Shown piece after piece: positions 25,361 to 33,094 of a stretch of 64,000 bases of DNA. A program made the position numbers and the translations under genes. The stretch's first letter is position 1. Every line of letters begins with the position of its first letter. Source of the DNA: Erinaceus europaeus. Its lineage: Eukaryota; Chordata; Mammalia; Eulipotyphla; Erinaceidae. Under the pieces are notes generated by a model. The model saw nothing but the letters and a program-made list of their open reading frames with translations, did no database searches and was not told where the DNA came from. The stretch covers positions 74,999,519 to 75,063,518 of the forward strand of contig NC_080168.1 in NCBI RefSeq assembly GCF_950295315.1, in the 5' to 3' direction.

Positions 25361-25643
25361 TTTTTTTATTTATTTTCCCTTTTGTTGCTCTTGTTTAACA
25401 TTGTTGTGGTTATTATTGTTGTTGTTATTGATGCCATTGTTGTTGGATAGGACAGAGAGAAATTGAGAGAAAAGGGGAAGACAGAGAAGGGGAGAAAAAG
25501 ATAGACACCTGCAGACCTGCTTCACTGCCTGTGATGTGACTCCCCTGCAGGTGAGGAGCAGGGGGCTTGAACCTGGATCCTAAAGCCGTTCCTTGCGCTT
25601 TGCGCTATGTGCACTTAACCCGCTGCACTACCGCCCGACTCCC
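25361..25643 (-). mobile_element. tRNA-derived SINE, family A, reverse, full length
   Basis: 'tttattttcccttttgttgc', GTT-rich stretch, 'ggataggacagagagaaatt', 'agacacctgcagacctgctt', 'ctcccctgcaggtgaggagc', 'gcttgaacctggatcctaaa' and the head ending 'ctaccgcccgactccc'. Flanks share 'tgtaatgagtatat' (25,346 region and after 25,644), an evident TSD, so this is a relatively recent copy. Confidence 0.94.
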
Positions 25644-26869
25644 TGTAATGAGTATATTTTAAATATCAAAAGAGGAAGAATAAGAAAAAATGTTTTAGGA
25701 AAACTATTTACAATAATCTATGAAGATGACAGAATTGGTCAACTCCCACTTTGGGAGTCTCCTCTGCAATGAAAATAGCTCAGAAATTGATTAAGGTATA
25801 ATCAACAGTGCACATAATAGATTTCAGTCCAGAGAGGCAGAAGGAATAGAAATAGGGGAGTCCTTAGAACCAGCAGCAGAAACTCACAGAACAAGGAAGC
25901 TAAAATCCAACAGTAGAACCAAGATTATAAAATGACTAGGTTAAATGCTATTCATTACTCTCTCTTACAAACCTGAATCTGTAGCAAGTATATCAGGATT
26001 AGGTCATTAGAACATGAGGATTTACCGCAACAGTGGAAATCGCCTATAATAATCACTGGAATTCCAAAGAGCTGATGTCTGATTTGGAAAGCTCTGTGAC
26101 TTGAGAGGAAAAAAAAAAAAAGATAAAGATGAGAGCAATGTTCACATTTTAGAAGGAAAAATATTGAAGCTGGACTTGATTCATTATAAACAAGAAACTA
26201 AAGAATAGAATTAGGACTAAAGGAAAGAGGATATAGTAAACTGATGTCAGTTTATAGGAAGATCAATGAACTCTGACACTGGAAGTGACTTTAGATTTTC
26301 CTGAAGGATGAATGAAGGTGAAAGTTGGGGGTGCAGTACTAAAAAGGAGTGAAATGGTTGTTCAGGCAATGACAATATTATGAGCAAATACTCTTAGATG
26401 AAAAGCATATGGCATGGTATATAAAGAGGATATTTTTGTTTGGCAGATTCTTAGGAGGAAAATAATAAAATGATGGGGGGTAGTGATTCAAAAGTATAGA
26501 CAAGGACATTCGAAGGAACTTGATTTCCAAAGACAGTGGGGATCTGATAGAGATTTAAAAATGGGAAATAAAAGGATTACATACTTTATTTAGATTATTC
26601 ATTCTTTTAGGAAAGTTGAGGGTAGATGAGGGAGGGTCACCCTATTCCAGAGTAATTATGTGGCAAAGGTCATGGAGATGGACAAAGAGAATGAGATAAG
26701 ACTTGGTGAACAACTGAAAACAGAGGTGATAGTATAAGAAGGTGACATTCAATAATTATTTACTGGTTTCTAGTTTCATATTCTGGTGGATGAAAATGGA
26801 GAATTTCCAAGGCACAAGAATAGTTAAAATTTTAACTTGGTTCACGATACTGAAAATGTGGGCTTTCCG
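25644..26869. other. Unique DNA, no gene seen
   Basis: A/G-rich sequence with only short open frames; no repeat or gene recognised. Confidence 0.5.
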
Positions 26870-26942
26870 GTTTTGTTTTGTTTTGTTTTTCATCAGGATT
26901 ACCACTGGGGCTCAGTGCCTACAAGCATCCCCTGCTCCTGGT
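26870..26942 (-). mobile_element. SINE family A, reverse, first piece (split by the LTR element)
   Basis: 'aggattaccactggggctca' and 'catcccctgctcctggt' are the 3' part of a family A-type SINE in reverse. The sequence breaks at the LTR element and resumes after it at 29,701 with 'cctggtggccattttatttt'. The TTTTG repeat at 26,872-26,890 is its A-rich tail read in reverse. Confidence 0.85.
26937..26942. repeat. Target-site duplication of the LTR element, left copy
   Basis: CCTGGT immediately before the 5' LTR; repeated at 29,701-29,706 immediately after the 3' LTR. Six bases is the length typical of betaretrovirus-like (ERV class II) integrases and of lentivirus-like ones less often. Confidence 0.95.
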
Positions 26943-27201
26943 TGTTGGTATGCATGAGACCCCTTCTGTTTCATTTGGTTTAAATCCCCCCTGCTTAACA
27001 CTATTCTATTTACATAACCACTTCATTCTATTTATATAACCGCTGTTAACAAGCACCTCCCTCCAGGGCATTGGTTCAATCCCCACTGTTTCATGATATG
27101 TTTTTGCTCCACCCCCCCTCCTTGTCACACTCTGATTGTCACCAGTCACTTTTCTCTCCACCCTCTCTATGTCACACCCTGTTTCCACCCTACTTGTCAA
27201 G

Positions 27202-27211
27202 TATATATAAA
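27202..27211 (+). promoter_or_regulatory. LTR promoter TATA box
   Basis: TATATATAAA about 80 bp upstream of the AATAAA signal; transcription would start some 25-30 bp downstream. The same site is at 29,512-29,521 in the 3' LTR. Confidence 0.8.
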
Positions 27212-27287
27212 GACAGCATTGTGAGTTTTAGAGTACTTTACCTTTAGTTTAGCTCAGCTCGGCTTAGATTGTGCTGCGTCCTGCATG

Positions 27288-27293
27288 AATAAA
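27288..27293 (+). terminator. LTR polyadenylation signal AATAAA
   Basis: 'gcatgaataaagagatac', downstream of the TATA box. In the 3' LTR the equivalent signal (29,598-29,603) would end the transcript. Confidence 0.8.
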
Positions 27294-27392
27294 GAGATAC
27301 TGCCTACAGCTCAACTATGAGTCCCTGGTCGTCTGTTACCTGCCCGTGAAGCCAGCCCGGCGAAAACAACATAACCCATCGAAAACGACATA

Positions 27393-27410
27393 TGGCGCCT
27401 GAACAGGGAC
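27393..27410 (+). other. Primer-binding site, tRNA-Lys(UUU)-like
   Basis: TGGCGCCTGAACAGGGAC, two bases after the 5' LTR. It differs at one position from the complement of the 3' end of tRNA-Lys(UUU). That primer is used by lentiviruses and by several betaretrovirus-type elements. With the 6-bp TSD, a class II relation is the simplest reading. Confidence 0.88.
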
Positions 27411-27428
27411 TGAAATAAGCCCTGAAAC

Positions 27429-27479
27429 ATGGACCGGCATCAACGTGGGACCCTACCCACCCATCGTCCAGATAAGTAA
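27429..27479 (+). CDS. Short upstream ORF in the element leader, 16 codons
   Basis: ATG at 27,429 with A at -3 and G at +4; stop TAA at 27,477. It precedes the longer ORF start at 27,499 by 20 bp after its stop. If the genomic RNA is translated, this small frame could tune initiation at the next ATG. It may equally be chance. Confidence 0.3.
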   Translation: MDRHQRGTLPTHRPDK

Positions 27480-27498
27480 ACTTGGCTACCCATCCACC

Positions 27499-28068
27499 AT
27501 GGGTTGTCTTTCTACTTATGAAGAGGTTTGCCAAAGCCTCTATTGTTTCATCATGAGACAGTTAGTCTGTCTCTGGAACATTTTACTCTGGGCCACATTT
27601 CGGTTCCCTGACCGGGAACTTCGGTTTCTTATTACCGGGATCATAGAGCTTGGGAGATGCACGGAGATTTCTCCTTGGACTTTCTGGATTCCCTCTCCCA
27701 TGTTTCCTGAGGAAAAGGACTACATTTTGCTCCGGGCCACAGTTTGGTTCTTTATGACCGTGATCGTAGACCTTGGGATATGCATGGGGATTTCCCCTGG
27801 AACTTTCTGGACTTCTTCTCGAATGTTTCCCATGGAGAAGGACTACTCTAATTTGAAGAACATTCTCGAGTACCCTGGCAGTTCCCAAGTATGGAGACAT
27901 GTGGTTAGTTCTACTCTCCTGATTGGATTCTTTCTTCAATGGGAAGACGCTTTTAAAAATGGGTGCCTGAAGCAATCCAGCAGGAACAGTCAGAAACACC
28001 CTAAATGGAATTTCGAGGACCTTTTTGGACTAGGTCGCCCTCCGGGGATTCTTAATCCTACATGGTGA
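27499..28068 (+). CDS. Unidentified ORF of the LTR element (189 codons from ATG)
   Basis: The frame is open from 27,445, but the first ATG is at 27,499 in a near-ideal initiation context ('ccaccatgg'). The product would begin M-G-C-L-S-T, matching the pattern for N-myristoylation at Gly2 with a possible palmitoylated Cys3, as in many membrane-targeted proteins including Gag matrix domains. Two in-frame repeats follow, from 27,590 (144 bp) and 27,734 (about 115 bp), each with a 'TFW..S.MFP.EKDY' ending and several hydrophobic stretches. I find no capsid homology region, zinc knuckle or enzyme motif. It could be a rearranged gag start, a captured sequence or a fortuitous frame kept open by recent origin. 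The stop is at 28,066. Confidence 0.45.
   Translation: MGCLSTYEEVCQSLYCFIMRQLVCLWNILLWATFRFPDRELRFLITGIIELGRCTEISPWTFWIPSPMFPEEKDYILLRATVWFFMTVIVDLGICMGISPGTFWTSSRMFPMEKDYSNLKNILEYPGSSQVWRHVVSSTLLIGFFLQWEDAFKNGCLKQSSRNSQKHPKWNFEDLFGLGRPPGILNPTW
27590..27850 (+). repeat. Imperfect tandem duplication inside the element ORF
   Basis: Two units starting 'gggccaca' at 27,590 and 27,734 share 'gagcttggga/gaccttggga', 'gagatttctccttggacttt/ggatttcccctggaacttt', 'tctgga' and 'aaggactac'. The period of 144 bp equals 48 codons, so the frame is kept; the second unit is about 24 bp shorter. Confidence 0.75.
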
Positions 28069-28279
28069 GATCTTGATAATCTGGTTCAAGTTGCGTTTCA
28101 TAAGAGAATGATTTGAATGACTGAATTTTTGTTTGACATTGACTTAAAAAAAAAAATGCTGGACGCAGCCATGATTTCTAGAGACATCCAGAAACAATCC
28201 AAAAAATTGTTTTTTCCTCCTTTGATTTCTCTTTTACGTCTTGACATGAATCTGAAACGTTTAATCCTGAAAACTGTAT

Positions 28280-28350
28280 GAGTTATGGGTGGGGCAGATA
28301 GTGCAATGATTATGTTAATTATTCTCATGCCTAAGGCTTTTAACCGTGGT
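28280..28350 (+). mobile_element. Fragment of a family C SINE captured in the element
   Basis: 'ggggcagatagtgcaatgat', 'tatgttaattattctcatgc' and 'ctaaggc' match the family C head. The related internal region near 43,450 lacks it, so it entered the lineage of this element after the two split. Confidence 0.6.
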
Positions 28351-28903
28351 TCTTCTGTTTACTTTTCCACATTTTATTGAGTTTAAACTGTTTTAACAAC
28401 CTTGAAATGATACTAAAAAGGACTTCCAATTATAATGGAGTTATCAATTATAGTAAACTTCTAATCTGCTACAAGTTTTGTTTGACAAGTAAGTGAATTT
28501 CAGCTGTCAAGTCTTCACATGAAAAAGCATCTACTCAAATGGAATTCCCGGAAATCCATTTGGACCCCTGTTCTCTGACATCGCCCCCGGAAACCAATGA
28601 GGTGACCTGGCACAACCTGAAGAAACAGATTCACAGACTCCAAAGATCACTCTCTACAGAAAAGCAAAATTCTGGTGGCCAACATTCCCCATCGAGACAG
28701 ACGTGCAGCGTTTCATCCTCCGGCATTTTCTTCTGTGGTCAGCTACTTTGGACTGACACCTCCATCGGACTTACTGGTACACACTGCTGTGTTTCTCAAA
28801 GACTAACTTCAGCCAATTGCCTTGAAACTTTATAGACCATGTCCCCTCGCCTGCAGGCTCTGTCCCAGAGGCAGAAAGCTCCCCCTCCTTATTAGGTTAT
28901 GCC

Positions 28904-29074
28904 CACAGAGGCATGAAGCGCCCCAAGAGGCAAGAGATGCCCACAGAGGCAGGAAATGCCCTTTGAGGCAAGAGATGCCCCCAGAGGCATGAAGCATTCC
29001 CAGAGGCAAGAAATGCCCTTTGAGGCAAGAGATGCCCCCAGAGGCATGAAGCATTCCCAGAGGCAAGAAATGCC
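28904..29074 (+). repeat. 19-bp tandem array inside the LTR element, nine units
   Basis: Nine consecutive 19-bp units of the form 'cccagaggcaagaaatgcc'. The last six form two identical 57-bp higher-order repeats (28,961-29,017 and 29,018-29,074). A further partial unit occurs at about 29,093-29,110. Because 57 is a multiple of three, open frames with repeated peptides arise on the minus strand (28,830-29,119); these are by-products. The related element has a shorter, more diverged array at about 44,530-44,655. Confidence 0.95.
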
Positions 29075-29235
29075 CTTTCGCCTGCTAGGCCTTGCCCTTT
29101 GAGGCAAGAAAAGCTCCACTTGGCATCACACTGGTTATTGCTGCTCGCCTATTTTGTTTTCCATGTCTTATGCCAGTTCTTTTGAAAACGCCTGTACGAT
29201 ATACGTTTCTGTTCACCCCACAATGGCCATTAGTT

Positions 29236-29251
29236 AAAAAGAAAGGGGGAA
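29236..29251 (+). other. Polypurine tract
   Basis: A run of A and G ('aaaaagaaagggggaa') just before the 3' LTR, the expected primer site for plus-strand DNA synthesis. The same tract precedes LTRs at 42,963 and 44,811. Confidence 0.9.
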
Positions 29252-29252
29252 T

Positions 29253-29700
29253 TGTTGGTATGCATGAGACCCCTTCTGTTTCATTTGGTTTAAATCCCCC
29301 CTGCTTAACACTATTCTATTTACATAACCACTTCATTCTATTTATATAACCGCTGTTAACAAGCACCTCCCTCCAGGGCATTGGTTCAATCCCCACTGTT
29401 TCATGATATGTTTTTGCTCCACCCCCCCTCCTTGTCACACTCTGATTGTCACCAGTCACTTTTCTCTCCACCCTCTCTATGTCACACCCTGTTTCCACCC
29501 TACTTGTCAAGTATATATAAAGACAGCATTGTGAGTTTTAGAGTACTTTACCTTTAGTTTAGCTCAGCTCGGCTTAGATTGTGCTGCGTCCTGCATGAAT
29601 AAAGAGATACTGCCTACAGCTCAACTATGAGTCCCTGGTCGTCTGTTACCTGCCTGTGAAGCCAGCCCGGCGAAAACAACATAACCCATCGAAAACGACA
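29253..29700 (+). repeat. 3' LTR of the young element
   Basis: 448 bp, the same as the 5' LTR except for T at 29,655. TATA box at 29,512-29,521, AATAAA at 29,598-29,603. Confidence 0.96.
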
Positions 29701-29781
29701 CCTGGTGGCCATTTTATTTTTTATTTTGATAGAGTATGAGATATAGAAAGAGATGGGGATAAGAGCAAAAGCAGAGATACT
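29701..29781 (-). mobile_element. SINE, reverse, second piece (between two LTR insertions)
   Basis: Resumes with the duplicated CCTGGT and 'ggccattttattttttattt', then the purine-rich middle and 'gcagagatact', where the solo LTR interrupts it. The TSDs on both sides make the order of events clear. Confidence 0.8.
29776..29781. repeat. Target-site duplication of the solo LTR, left copy
   Basis: GATACT directly before the reversed LTR; repeated at 30,147-30,152. Confidence 0.93.
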
Positions 29782-30146
29782 TGCCAGGATAGCCTCGCGG
29801 GTGGGAGAGAGAGACGACCAGGGACTCATGGCTGAGCTGGGAAGCAGTATCTCTTTATTGATGAGCGGAGATTGGTTCAACAATCTAATCTCTTCTAATC
29901 ACAACACAATTCTGTCCTGTATCTCTCCTGAGGCGGAAGAGTCAGGAACAAGGAAGTACGTAGAATAGGGGGCAGGAGGAAGGGAAAAGCGCAAACCAGT
30001 GAGGATTGACTCAATGTCCCGGAGGCAGGGAAGTGCTTAGTTAACAGTGGTTATGTAAATAGAATACATCTTAAGTAATACAAGTGAACCTAATGTGATG
30101 ATCAAAGCAGAAGGTCTTATAAGCAGGATTTAGAAGCATACCAACA
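29782..30146 (-). mobile_element. Solo LTR, reverse orientation, 365 bp (subfamily B)
   Basis: Reads as the reverse complement of an LTR beginning 'tgttggtatgcttctaaatc' (right end here) and ending '...tatcctggca' (left end). The U5 end with 'gagtccctggtcgtctctct' matches the LTRs at 44,811 and 62,445. The polyadenylation signal is at 29,854-29,859 (as 'tttatt'). It is flanked by a perfect 6-bp TSD. A solo LTR results from LTR-LTR recombination that removes the internal region. Confidence 0.94.
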
Positions 30147-30255
30147 GATACTTGAAGCACTTCTTCACTAGTGGTGAAGCTTAATCCTTGCAGGTAAGAA
30201 CAGAAAAAATTGAAGCAAGGTCCTTAGGAATTCAACTGGGTGAACAACCCCTCCC
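30147..30255 (-). mobile_element. SINE, reverse, third piece (head region)
   Basis: 'gatacttgaagcacttcttc', 'actagtggtgaagcttaatc', 'cttgcaggt' and 'aaggtccttaggaattcaac' complete the SINE begun at 26,870. Confidence 0.75.
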
Positions 30256-30293
30256 CTCACCCAGTCCTGAAAATGCTCTCATTACTGAATTTG

Positions 30294-30299
30294 AAAAAA

Positions 30300-30366
<67 letters not shown>
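30294..30366. repeat. (A)n followed by (TA)n
   Basis: About 23 A residues followed by about 25 TA dinucleotides. Confidence 0.95.
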
Positions 30367-30368
<2 letters not shown>

Positions 30369-30402
30369 TTGATGGACACTGTATCACCTAAGGAGCTTTG
30401 TG

Positions 30403-30411
30403 CCTGTGTGT

Positions 30412-30450
<39 letters not shown>
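30403..30450. repeat. (TG)n/(AC)n microsatellite
   Basis: A short TG run passing into about 19 AC dinucleotides. Confidence 0.95.
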
Positions 30451-30451
<1 letters not shown>

Positions 30452-30723
30452 GTTTCCTTCCCAACTCCTGCAGAGATTTTGATTCAGCAGATTTGATTTG
30501 AACCCCAGCATTTTTAAAAGGAGTTCCAAAGGAGATTCTGATGTGCACCAAAATTTGACAACTACTATTAAAATAATTAATTAAAAGAAATGGAAAGTGA
30601 GAAGGCTTTCTAAAGTTTTGGAAGCAGCAGATGACTTATCTTTTGTATTAAACCATGTAGTTCAGAGGGCTCTTGGATGTGACAGCATGCCTGAGGATCA
30701 CTGATGACTTGAAATTATTTTAC

Positions 30724-30930
30724 TTTTTTAAAATTTATTTTTAATTGGGGGATTAATGTTTTAATAGTTTGTACATGCATAACATTTCCCAGTTTTCCAC
30801 ATAACAATACAACCCCCACTAAGTTGTCTGTCATCATGTTCCAGGACCTGAACCCTCCCCCACTGCACCTCAGAATGTTTTACTTAGGTGCAATATACCA
30901 ACTCTATTCCAAGTTGATGACTTTAATTTT
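30724..30930 (-). mobile_element. L1 3' UTR fragment, reverse
   Basis: From the reversed A-rich tail ('tttttaaaatttatttttaa') through 'ttgggggattaatgtttta', 'ccacataacaatacaacccc' and 'gcaatataccaactctattc'. Matches 21,359-21,481 and partly 34,650-34,960 and 35,950-36,080. Confidence 0.65.
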
Positions 30931-31191
30931 TTTCCAAAGCCAGGGACTTATGAATTCATGATTTTCCCTTCCTGAACCTGGGCCACAGGCATAACAATGC
31001 TGTCTTTCTGCTCCTTGAATCTTTTCTTAAACCTCTAAGGTAATTAATTTAATCTGAATTTCTTATAGCAACTTCTTTAAGTTAAAAATATTTTGTGTAC
31101 CTACAAACATACCCCCCCAATTCTGCTGTAAGACTGAATTTTCACTAAGCCAGACATCCTTTTTTTTTTTTTTCATATAAGAACAGTCAAT

Positions 31192-31234
31192 GGCTGGTTA
31201 GCTCAGCTAGTTAGAGTGTGGTGCTAATAATATG
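31192..31234 (+). pseudogene. tRNA-Ile(AAU)-like 5' half
   Basis: 'ggctggttagctcagctagt' followed by 'tagagtgtggtgctaataa' matches the acceptor 5' strand, D arm (box A 'ttagctcagctagttagag' region) and anticodon arm of nuclear tRNA-Ile with anticodon AAT. Similarity stops just after the anticodon loop; the variable loop, T arm and acceptor 3' strand are missing. It is not a working tRNA gene. A T13 run lies upstream at 31,161-31,173. Confidence 0.75.
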
Positions 31235-31859
31235 TAAGAAGCACTTACACATATATTCAGTAAATAAATGATCTATGAGTCAGGTTTCTCTTATGTAGAA
31301 TTTCAGGCCACATTGCATCACTTTCAAAATGACTACTGATCTGTCCATGGGTGAACTGTAGACCCATAAAAAAGTTTCAGAGATAAAATTAAAAAAAAAA
31401 ATACAGCTTCAGTCAAGATCTTTATATATATTTTTTACCTCAAGGAAACACTCTGGCCCCAAGTGTCTTGATGTTATATGAAACAGATCTTAAAAAATAA
31501 AATAAAGAAAAAGTAGGTATCTAAAAGAATCAAAACTCGGAACAAGAATTTAGCCTGAGAAATAGAGTGAAAAACCTTCTCCTCTTCCTTACATAGATCT
31601 AAGAATACTTAACTTCAAAGTCTGATGAACTTTCAAGTTATTTACATAGTTATGATTAGTTCAACAATTAGGTACAGAACAAATAAATGATGAACTAATA
31701 ATGGGAGACCTAAAAGCTTAGAAAGCTGAGTAAAGAAATAGAAACAGGTAGCTAACTTAAAGAATCCAAAACATTAAAAAAATAATAATGATTGTGTCCA
31801 GTGTGCCTCCCTATGTTTGAATAAACTTTTTTTTTCTGACAGTACTTAGTACATTTTTT
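31235..31859. other. Unique DNA, no gene seen
   Basis: AT-rich, with poly-A runs and no recognised feature. Confidence 0.5.
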
Positions 31860-32222
31860 CTTTTTTAAAAATTTGTGACTGACAGTGGGCTACAAGATTA
31901 CAGGGTTCCATACCACACCTACCACCAAAGTTACATGTCCCTACCCTCCCAGCTCCCAGTGATATCACCACAATGGTTCTTACAAAGTATAAAAAATAGT
32001 CTGTTTGCCTCTGGTTTTGTATATTTGTTTTTGCAAGTTCATATGTATCAATTCTCTAGATTCTATATATGAATGAAATCATCCCACCACTGTCTTTAAT
32101 GTCTTTATTTACTTTGCTAAGCAAAATCAACTCCAGTTCTATCCATTTTGTCACAAAGGAAAGAAAACTTCTTATTTCTTTTCAGAGTATTAACTACAGA
32201 GTCTTTTTACAGTTAACTAGTG
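31860..32222 (-). mobile_element. Old L1 3' fragment, reverse
   Basis: 'agattctatatatgaatgaa' followed by 'atcatcccaccactg', and 'catgtccctaccctcccag' have the look of an L1 ORF2-end/3' UTR segment read in reverse. Diverged. Confidence 0.5.
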
Positions 32223-32421
32223 GCATTTTTGGACAGATCATTAGCCTGAGAATGAAAGTTAGGCGTTTTTTTTTTTTTTTTTTCACAAAAGTGATCAAAA
32301 TCAGAATTCAACTCTAAAATTTGCTAGTCACTTAACATATGTTACTATTTTCACATATATTACCTCATCTGATTCTTATAACTTTGTTGATCATGAAACT
32401 AAAATTAAGTCTCATTAGAAA

Positions 32422-32430
32422 TATGGCTAA
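32422..32430. repeat. Target-site duplication of the short L1 copy, left
   Basis: TATGGCTAA, repeated at 32,869-32,877 after the tail. Confidence 0.75.
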
Positions 32431-32868
32431 GGAAATAGGGTGACCAGGGGAAGATGGCAGACTGAGAAGCTGCTAGTGGCTTGAGCTCTGATCACATCTT
32501 CTGGAAACGGTTCCAGATGCCACCAGGATGCTGGCCAGGCTTACCTGGATTGAAGACCCCACCAATGTGTCCTGGAGCTCAGCTTCCCCAGAGACACACC
32601 CTACTAGGGAAAGAGAGAGGCAGACTGGGAGTATGGACTGACCAGTCAACGCCCATGTTCAGCAGGGAAGCAATTACAGAAGCCAGACCTTCTACCTTCT
32701 GCAACCCTCAATGACCCTGGGTCCATGCTCCCAGAGGGATAGAGAATGGGAAAGCTATCAGGGGAGGGGGTGGGTTATGGAGATTGGGTGGTGGGAATTG
32801 TGTGGAGTTGTACCCCTCCTACCTTATGGTTTTGTTAATTAATCCTTTCTTAAATAATAAAAAAAAAG
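32431..32868 (+). mobile_element. Short L1 copy joining the L1 5' end to the 3' UTR (spliced-looking)
   Basis: The first ~75 bp ('aagatggcagactgagaagc' to 'ctggaaacg') match the 5' end of the full L1 (13,822-13,881). The sequence then jumps at 32,509/32,510 to 'gttccagatgcc', matching the L1 3' UTR from about 20,779, and runs to the L1 tail. In the full L1 the acceptor side is a pyrimidine tract ending 'cagtcaccag', as for a splice acceptor. A 9-bp direct repeat and an A-rich tail show that the joined RNA was reverse-transcribed and inserted as a unit. Confidence 0.85.
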
Positions 32869-33009
32869 TATGGCTAAAACTGGCACACTATAAAAAGTGA
32901 TACTTATAATAAAAATTACTAAAGTATCATCTCCCCTGAGTACACTTCAATAAAACACTATGAGCCTGCTTCCATAATTAAAATGGTAGAATACCATATT
33001 TACTTTTGT

Positions 33010-33092
33010 TGTTGCTGTTTGCCATTAGTGTTACAACTATAGCTCACTGACTGCAGATCTCCACTGCTCCAGAGGTCTTTCTTTTTTTTGTC
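33010..33092 (-). mobile_element. SINE family A 3' part, reverse, fragment
   Basis: 'ctatagctcactgactgcag' and 'ctccactgctccagaggtct' match the reversed 3' part of family A, strongly diverged. Confidence 0.5.
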
Positions 33093-33094
33093 CC

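Larger units (their letters stand above)
26943..27390 (+). repeat. 5' LTR of the young element
   Basis: Begins 'tgttggtatgc' and ends 'aaaacgaca'. A TATA box lies at 27,202-27,211 and an AATAAA signal at 27,288-27,293, giving a usual U3-R-U5 order with a short R. The pyrimidine-rich U3 part (27,105-27,190) holds C runs. Confidence 0.96.
26943..29700 (+). mobile_element. Young non-autonomous LTR retroelement (ERV class II-like)
   Basis: A complete element: 448-bp 5' LTR, Lys(UUU)-type primer-binding site, 1,862-bp internal region, polypurine tract and 448-bp 3' LTR, with a 6-bp TSD. The LTRs begin TG and end CA and differ at one base (C at 27,345, T at 29,655, a CpG site). That near-identity means a very recent insertion. 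The internal region is far too short for gag-pro-pol-env, and no zinc knuckle, protease, RT or envelope motif is visible in any frame. Movement would need proteins from a related intact element. Related copies lie at 42,340-45,170, 29,782-30,146 and 62,445-62,806. Confidence 0.95.

Noticed and set aside
27393..27410. Lentivirus assignment from the Lys(UUU)-type primer site
   Set aside because: The same primer is used by class II-type elements, and no lentiviral gene or regulatory motif is visible.
27583..27999. 138-codon minus-strand frame in the LTR element
   Set aside because: Lies opposite the 27,499 frame and mirrors its repeats; no start context or known domain.
28904..29074. Regularly spaced repeats resembling a CRISPR array
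   Set aside because: Units are directly head-to-tail without unique spacers, inside an LTR element of a mammalian genome.
28830..29119. Minus-strand frames with repeated peptide units
   Set aside because: Forced by the 19-bp/57-bp tandem array; opposite to the element's transcription.
31192..31234. Functional tRNA-Ile gene
   Set aside because: Only the 5' half is present; no T arm, no 3' acceptor strand, no terminator in the proper place.
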